Origin: Paramacrobiotus richtersi
Lineage: Eukaryota > Tardigrada > Eutardigrada > Parachela > Macrobiotidae
DNA: 21,216 nucleotides
Assembly: GCA_034698045.1 (NCBI GenBank)
Contig: JAQGAU010001134.1
Coordinates: forward strand, 1 to 21,216
Direction of reading: 5' to 3'
Shown: positions 8,899-21,216 of the stretch, one piece after another
Layout of the letters: every line of letters begins with the position of its first letter
How positions within the stretch are numbered: the first letter of the stretch is position 1
Translations under genes and position numbers: made by a program
Notes under the pieces: model-generated
The model's database searches: none
The model's input: the letters and a program-made list of their open reading frames with translations, nothing else
Told to the model about the DNA's origin: nothing

Positions 8899-9007
8899 AG
8901 CGCATAAGGCATAAGATTGGATTCCTCTTCTGCGTTAGAAGTAAACCACTAAATGCATACCGCAATTCAACGCCCGCATTACAAATGTGCATTCTGGTAT
9001 AACCAAG

Positions 9008-9047
9008 CCATGGTGTAATATGTAAACATGATATACCATGGTGTAAT
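9008..9047 (+). repeat. 12-bp direct repeat pair, 28-bp period
   Basis: The string ccatggtgtaat occurs at 9008-9019 and again at 9036-9047, with 16 bp between. Eleven of the bases recur at about 4008-4018. Role unknown. Confidence 0.5.
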
Positions 9048-9340
9048 TATTACTGCTTTGTCTGCTGTACTGGATAATGTACACATTCCAGCATTGTTTC
9101 CCTGCGCCCTCTTAGTCTTGATGAAACTGGATGAGAGAGGATCTCTTGGCAGACATTTCATAATTCATCGTGATAAGGCCGGCGCAGTAATTGTCCCTAA
9201 TGGTTACGGAATGGAGTTTTAATAACCTTATCAGACTCCAGACTCCGGCTTGTCTAAAATTTAGATCATGATTTAATGGTCATTATATAATTAACCACAT
9301 ACACAGTTGCTAAATTTAGTCGTGATTTGCGGCTCCGTTT

Positions 9341-9625
9341 CAGATAGATAGCAGACACAGCTCTCTAGAAAGCGGCAAGACAAACAGAATCGTCAATTTC
9401 CGCCTGAGCCATGAGAAGGGCCACAATGTGGCCACAATAACCACATCATTCGCCAGTAAAATAGCGGGCGGCCTTTGTGGCTCATATGCGGATGTTTTGG
9501 GCGCGTCTTGCGCTGTGACCCTGCTCACAACACTGCGACACTCGGAAATTCAAATATCTCGCCTGTCTGTTTCATCTCGGCAATACTCTTATGAATTATG
9601 GTTCTTTTCTACAATATACAGTTAA
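9341..9625 (+). pseudogene. Relic of a UDP-glycosyltransferase-like N-terminal exon
   Basis: A plus-strand frame opens after a good acceptor (ctccgtttcag, ending 9340) and runs to a TAA at 9623-9625. It reads SGKTNRIVNF, then EKGHNVATITTSFASKI. In UGT-family enzymes the N-terminal Rossmann half begins with a G-H-x-N-P-(hydrophobic)-x-F helix, then a K/R-G-H-x-V-T-(hydrophobic)-(I/V)-T-(S/T) strand; both appear here in order and at nearly the right distance. The initial GH is GK, the P is missing, and the following ~50 residues show no family features. There is no recognisable first exon or C-terminal half in this orientation, so it looks like a fragment. Family call by motif only. Confidence 0.35.
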
Positions 9626-10009
9626 TGTCATATATTCGATGTCGCTGTTAAGCCTGTTATTCTGTTATCCAGTTTCTTTTCCGTACTCCGCAGTCTCCGC
9701 TGCTAGGCGAGTACGACGAAACCGCATTGATCTGCAGCCTGTTCGGCACACAAACGGCCGCCGACGGAAGTGTGGATGAGTTCGGCCATCATGGCTGGTC
9801 GTGTGTCGCTCCAAAGGGCATGACCTCGGCGTGACAGAACTGTGTAATTCCCATTACGGCTTCAGAAATTGTGCATGAATAAAAGTGATAAAACAGTGAA
9901 ACTGGATTCAAAACGACAGGGAAACCCGTGTGAACTGAGCCAAAGGGCATGTTAGACGTCGCTAGGCGCCCGTACAGACTGTAGGTACATTCAGCAAACA
10001 GCCACCGAG
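9626..10009. other. Between relics; a coding-looking fragment of unknown kind
   Basis: After an acceptor-like tactccgcag (ending about 9688) the plus strand is open for about 46 codons to a TGA near 9832, with high-GC codons (SPLLGEYDETALICSLFG at its start). I do not recognise it. No start codon or partner exon is evident. Confidence 0.25.
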
Positions 10010-10257
10010 CCAGAAAAGCGGCCATCCATGTCGTTTATCTGTCTCATGTTGCTTATGATTAGTGTCGTCATTTGCCAGAGTTAGATGCCGTCCGCGGTTT
10101 ACTATGCGCTGTATACGTACTGGATTCCTCAGTACCATTTTGGCAATTTTTTTGGGCGTTGTTCAAAGCGTTTCCTCTTGTGGCTGTCCTGACTCTGTGT
10201 TTTGTTCTGATATATTTTGAAATTTGCATTGACCTTTTTCCTGTGCGGCGAGAATAA
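10010..10257 (+). pseudogene. Third, fragmentary copy of the 7TM receptor (TM6-TM7)
   Basis: From about 10010 the DNA matches copy 1 near 1045-1160. The strings gattagtgtcgtcatttgcc and atgccgtccg are identical, and tactatgcgctgt follows. It corresponds to TM6 and the third outer loop (ISVVICQ ... MPSAVYYAL). A 6-nt addition (agttag) after ICQ creates an in-frame TAG at about 10082-10084. The downstream frame to 10257 is hydrophobic (PLVAVLTLCFVLIYF) and aligns loosely with TM7. No TM1-TM5 remains upstream, so this is a truncated pseudogene. Confidence 0.7.
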
Positions 10258-10409
10258 TGCTCAAAAAGCCGGTTGCTTTTATTTTTATTCCAGCAAACTG
10301 CGCAACGCACGGGAACTCCTTTAATGTATGATCTGGTAAATACAGTGTAGATCCTAGGCTGTGAGTTAACCTATGTATCTGACGAAAGTCAATTTACGCA
10401 GACATGGAC

Positions 10410-10444
10410 ATGCCTTATTAATTATTAGTCTGACGATAAGGCAT
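10410..10444. repeat. Small inverted repeat (9-bp arms)
   Basis: atgccttat at 10410-10418 pairs with ataaggcat at 10436-10444 across 17 nt. No adjacent gene makes it a terminator; it may be incidental. Confidence 0.3.
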
Positions 10445-10612
10445 ATTTTTTTCTGACTTACTAAGTAGGCCTTAGGAGAGCAAAAGGTCATTCCCGGACA
10501 GAGGTTATTTGAGCATGTATATAATTATGTGGTAAATAAATGCATTGAAGCGATCAGTAACAGTGAAAGGCTGTGAACGCAAAAAATCCAGAAAATATTT
10601 GTCTTGAGTGTT

Positions 10613-10740
10613 TCCGCAGACGTCCGGTTTGCGTCGGCATTATCGTAATTAGGAAACCACACTCGATTCAGTGCTTCCGCTGTTCCTACGTCGTTATATG
10701 TCACCCTCTTGGTGGAAAACAGTGTACAGTATGCAACAAC
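10613..10740 (-). pseudogene. Relic of an ANF-receptor-like domain (copy B)
   Basis: This aligns with 2278-2400 on the same strand. VTYND is shared, and three of its five codons differ only at silent third positions (gta/gtg, acg/aca, gat/gac). Further on, ttaattacgaaaatgctgac matches ctaattacgataatgccgac. One extra base relative to copy A shifts the frame in between, and the A-like frame has no extended open stretch beyond the match. It sits about 350 bp downstream of the third receptor fragment, repeating the receptor-then-ANF order seen at 315-2410. Confidence 0.45.
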
Positions 10741-11234
10741 GCAGCAAGAAAGTGCTGAAGCAGAAAGTCGTGCAATCAATCGTTTTCGTTTACTGTTAAC
10801 ATAAGAATACTAATTATGAATTAAGTATGTCTATCAGTCGGTATGGAGCTATATTCGTGGTGAGCTGTGGGCATACACAGACTGTATTCTGTACGTACTG
10901 TAACAGAAAAATCCAAAAAATCATAGCATCCTTTGATATAGGTTTTTGGAGCATGAAATAAACAGATCCTCAGATAAGCACGATTCCCGATTCGACAAGT
11001 AACTAGATAAGATTCACCCCTTACAGGTGCGAGTAACATCAGTACCCTAAGCAACCATTCCCGAAATGGCACTGCCTCACAGACTGTACATGATTAAAAG
11101 GTCATCTTATGCGCCACATGACGGAAGTACGCTAGCACTAAGGTGTCTGTTTACGCGCGGGAAGGTACAGCTTCACTTTTCGCGCTTATCCATTTTCTTA
11201 TTTAAAAATATATATATGAGCCTGCATGGTTATC

Positions 11235-11350
11235 ATCGAGCATGGGATCTCAATAAAAATCTGAGCGCAGTGTGGGGCGACAATCGGCATACAAGCTGCG
11301 GAAGCGGCCTCCAAGTAAGAATGCTTATGTGGCAGCTGTCTGAACTTGGT
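11235..11350 (-). pseudogene. Relic of the UDP-glycosyltransferase C-terminal signature region
   Basis: The minus strand reads HKHSYLEAASAACMPIVAP then HCAQIFIE. The UGT donor-binding signature has H-x-G-x-x-S-x-L-E-A-x-x-x-G-V-P-(hydrophobic)2-x-P-x-x-x-D-Q. Here H, S-x-LEAAS, the P of the GVP position, the hydrophobic pair, the next P and the Q of DQ line up, while the two glycines and the D are lost. Flanking sequence has no continuing match. It lies on the strand opposite to the N-terminal relic at 9341-9625, so the two are not one gene. Confidence 0.35.
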
Positions 11351-11359
11351 AATGTGTAA

Positions 11360-12433
11360 CGAAATAGACATGTATGGATTGCTTTGGGAATTGTCGTGCC
11401 AAACGATTTAGGGAGAACCTGCTAGATTAGCAGCTGCTTGCGGCCAACTACACTGCAGGCGGTTTAGAGCCAGTATTTGGTTGACTGCTCAATAAAATTA
11501 TCGTTCATTCAAAACTGCTAGCCTTCTGGGTGACCTTTCGATTGTTCGTCTGTTTTCGAATTCTGCGATTCCGTTAAGGAATAATGTGGTTTTACTAAAC
11601 CGTCCTTTTCAGTTCGTTTTAGTGTTCAAAACGATATCGATTATAGCAAAAGCTTTCTGATACATCAAACGTAATCTACGAAAATCCCGATAAAAGTACT
11701 CAAAAAATCAGCCGTCCGATAGACGATTACAATGGTAAAAGAAATGAATTCAGAACCACTTTTTTCGTCAAATCATGCTGCAATGGAGTCAGAAATTTAT
11801 CCCGATGTTTTTCTGTCTTGTGAGATATAACAAGCTCACTGTTTTTGAGGCGGCGGATTGGGTTTCCGCATTATATGTAATCTGTGAAGGAGATACCGGC
11901 AGCCAGTTAAGACTTGACGCACGCTTACGAATTACAACACGATATTATAACGTCCACACATAACACATATTTTTTAGTTGCCTTACTTATTAGACAAAAT
12001 ACCTATTCTAATTTCATGACTGATGCATACAGTAGTACATACATTCGTCGTCACTCGTAAGCATGCAGTAACACCGTAAAAAAAAAAAAAAGGAGAACAC
12101 GCGCTACTGTACAGTATACTGATAACGAAACAGCAGCGATATCTTCAAGTCCTGTGCGCAGTAGTGACTGCCAGCCTGTATATATAGCTAGACATTAGAA
12201 TTGATTTTCATGCACGCATGTCGAATGAATGAACAAATACGACATAAATGATAACTCGTAACGCATGCACACACTACTGTGCACAGCTGTCGAGCATGTA
12301 GGTACTTACTATGTACTCACATACAGTAACCATTTCTTGGCGTTCAAGTTTCCGACAAGTTGGGAATCAACCTGATCGCTTGATGTAAACTTCATGAATG
12401 TTCTTAATCTAGTTGTGTTAACCACATTCGAAA
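11360..12433. other. Intergenic, upstream of the F-box gene
   Basis: No gene recognised. Items: an AATAAA at about 11491-11496, a 14-base A tract at 12078-12091, and a tatatatag TATA-like string near 12178-12187 about 250 bp before the F-box ATG. Open frames here (for example 11775-11963) show no family features. Confidence 0.4.
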
Positions 12434-13070
12434 ATGGAAAATGTTGCCGATCTCTCCAGATCCGATGTAAGTATCGTTCGAACATTCACTTTTCATAAGG
12501 TATTCCCATTTGCTGCTACAGTATGCTTTTCAGGCATCCTCCCCCGATATGACACTTTTTGATCTACCGCTGGATATCCATTATGAGATATTTTCATACC
12601 TAGACATCCATGACCAGCCAACGTGTCGACAAGCATGGCAAACGTGGAATTCCTTCCCGCCAGCATTGCATATTCGCATCGACTTGAAACGGTGCGCTGA
12701 CAACCCGCCTCAAATGCTAATTGGAATCCTGCAAGAAACGATTTCCCAGTCGACCAAAAGTCTCGTCCTGTGTGAAACCAGACCACGAATGAATGTCGCG
12801 CAGCTAACCAGTGTGATTACCGTGTTAAGCAATCGCGGAATCAACGTTACGAGGATTATCCTTTCACATCGCTACTGCTGGCTGAATTCCATGGTTTCCG
12901 GAGATCCCATCTTGCAGATTTATGCACAACTGCAGGATGTGTGTGATAAGTTGTACTGGAGGCTGGAACATCCGTTCAGGCGTGCCCACCGTTTTTGCGC
13001 ACGGTTTAATCGACAAGAAGGTGCATGGTATCATGTGCGATATCCAGATATTAAACTGAATATAAAGTGA
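12434..13070 (+). CDS. Small two-exon F-box domain protein
   Basis: Exon 1 is 12434-12466 (MENVADLSRSD). A 67-bp intron (12467-12533, gtaagt...ttttcag) leads in phase 0 to exon 2, 12534-13070, giving 189 residues and a TGA stop. The F-box lies at about residues 18-50: L-P-L-D-I-x-x-x-I-F-x-Y-L-D followed by C42 and W46, the usual spacing of this SKP1-binding motif. F-box proteins are substrate adaptors of SCF ubiquitin ligases. The remaining ~140 residues show no LRR, WD40 or kelch repeats that I can recognise; substrate unknown. If the intron is not used, the first in-frame ATG is 12549, leaving 173 residues with the F-box near the very start. A matching GINVTR fragment lies near 3735. Confidence 0.7.
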
Positions 13071-13400
13071 TTCTGCAACATTAGATTTTGTACATTCTGC
13101 TAAAAATGGATTTTACCGTCTGCCAAAAAGCTTCCTGTGTGTATACATTTGTTTTTACCAGATATGTTGTTCTTTCTGTTCCTATCGAATTTGCACAACA
13201 TGTCGTGTTTTTTTGTCACATTGTTTTTCCTGTGGAACTGATTTTTCCGCTAGTTTTGGGAAGTGAAGCAAACGGATTTTTCGGCTGATTATTGTTAAAA
13301 TTCGTTCACATCTGAATAAAATCACATTCTGATCGTTTTCACACCACCTCACAAAACTACCACTGAAAGACACATGGGACAACATTAAAACATGTACAAC
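13071..13400. other. Shared 3' region between convergent F-box and paraplegin genes
   Basis: Only 330 bp separate the two stop codons, which face each other. The T-rich plus strand contains the F-box gene's polyadenylation signal; the 3' UTRs may overlap. No gene seen. Confidence 0.5.
13315..13320 (+). terminator. AATAAA polyadenylation signal of the F-box gene
   Basis: Perfect hexamer 245 bp after the F-box stop codon and about 80 bp before the convergent paraplegin stop. A reasonable 3' end for a compact gene. Confidence 0.5.
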
Positions 13401-20366
<6,966 letters not shown>

Positions 20367-21216
20367 TCGCGAATCAAGATGGGTTTGGCATCGAAATGTG
20401 ATTGTCAGTAACACAGGGGATTTCTCCCGGAAAGGAAAACAAAATGATAAGCACCTGGCCATTGTGCCAGAAGATAATTCAGACTCTGGAGTCAATAAAA
20501 AAATTCCTCATCTTGACTGTCTAAATTCTGCTCCATATGACGATATCTGCACAGATTTTCTTAGTAAACTCAACCCAAGATAAAAACATGAATTCCCATA
20601 CAAGATCAATCAATCAATAAATCCAGCAAACGTCGAGAAGAATCGAACGTCGAACGAGAATCAAAAGATACAGGACTTACAGCAGTAAAAACAATAATAA
20701 GTAACAATTTTCTTTCGATTGAGTTCTGAAATAATGTTTGACTTTTTTGATTTTTTGATTTTTGAATCTTTTCAACGACTCTCCGTGTTCGCAGATTCGT
20801 AGATCTGTCGGAGCCAGCTGTACTCTGATGGCGACTACTTGATAATTTCTGCCACCCTGTGCGGCTTTGCAAAAATCGGTTAGGGCCGTCCTCCGATGGA
20901 CTGTGATTGGCTGCTGGATCACCTGGATGATATCATGCCAACGTTGTGCGTGCGCGAATTTTCCAAAAGGAAAAGCTTTCTGCAGCGTGAATCGATTTTC
21001 AAAAGCATTTCCTAACGGCGTAGTCATTTGTTTTTGAAGGCTTTGATTCTTTGAACGGTATTTGATGATTATGCTCCGCTGTTAACTTTTGATAATTTGA
21101 TTTGTGTATTATCTGTTGAAGAAGCTTTTGAGGTATTTGTTATTATTATTATCGCTTGAAGTAGGCTGTCGGTGTGGTATGCTGGTTGTCCTTTCAGTTT
21201 TCGGAATTTTCCCGTT
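20367..21216. other. Upstream region of paraplegin; possible short exons, unassigned
   Basis: This holds the presumed 5' UTR and promoter. An in-frame ATG at 20462 has A at -3 and G at +4, a better context than 20366. A CCAAT box in minus orientation lies near 20904-20908. Around 20900-21027 both strands have coding-looking frames: minus from an ATG at 21027 (116 codons), plus from an ATG at 20898 (39 codons). Neither matches a family I know, and they cannot both be coding. The far end contains a few ttattatta repeats near 21140. Confidence 0.35.

Larger units (their letters stand above)
8766..9340. other. Upstream region of the E2-like gene; no firm gene
   Basis: This holds the presumed minus-strand promoter. 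On the plus strand a frame ending at 9222 finishes DKAGAVIVPNGYGMEF, which faintly recalls the GYG segment after the DQ of UDP-glycosyltransferases. That would fit the other glycosyltransferase-like relics nearby but is too weak to call. Confidence 0.3.

Noticed and set aside
10821..11072. 83-residue minus-strand frame with a signal-peptide-like start (MPFREWLLRVLMLLAPVRG)
   Set aside because: No family features after the hydrophobic start and no promoter or polyadenylation support; could be chance.
11066..11359. 97-residue plus-strand frame followed by an AATAAA at about 11491
   Set aside because: No domain recognised, and its end overlaps the minus-strand UGT-like relic, which explains the open frame better.
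12880..12900. YCWLNS in the F-box protein against CWLNS in the receptor loop
   Set aside because: Five residues only, in unrelated folds; flanking DNA does not align.

Overview
The window is animal nuclear DNA: spliced genes with short GT-AG introns (58-841 bp), a mitochondrial m-AAA protease gene, a ubiquitin-conjugating enzyme gene, a rhodopsin-class receptor and an F-box gene. Compact introns and a lineage-specific, intronless, divergent receptor family would suit a small invertebrate such as a tardigrade. That assignment is an inference from gene style, not a match to a known sequence.

Layout. Positions 1-5600 hold a tandem segmental duplication. Copy 1 is an intact intronless 7TM receptor (315-1289, +). 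Copy 2 is a decayed duplicate (4302-5279, +) with frameshifts and a stop. Between them lie a 130-bp foldback hairpin (1992-2121) and, directly beside it, a broken reading frame resembling an ANF-receptor ligand-binding domain (2123-2410, -). 6909-8765 (-) is a three-exon gene of the UBE2K type: UBC fold plus C-terminal UBA. It has two departures from the family: a first exon encoding a CCHC zinc finger, and Ser where the catalytic Cys should be. 9300-11360 is a gene graveyard: glycosyltransferase-like relics on both strands, a third fragment of the same receptor (10010-10257, +) and a second ANF-receptor-like fragment (10613-10740, -). 12434-13070 (+) is a two-exon F-box protein gene. 13401-20366 (-) is a complete 17-exon paraplegin (SPG7) gene, convergent with the F-box gene; its 16 introns join in frame to give 782 residues with Walker A/B, SRH, HExxH and the third zinc ligand.

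How the genes relate. I see no operon-like unit. The F-box gene and the E2-like gene both belong to ubiquitin pathways but are about 3.7 kb apart, on opposite strands, and probably unrelated in control. Paraplegin is housekeeping (inner mitochondrial membrane quality control). The receptor, ANF-like and glycosyltransferase-like pieces look like members of fast-turnover families being duplicated and lost. The most novel item is the zinc finger-UBC(Cys to Ser)-UBA protein.
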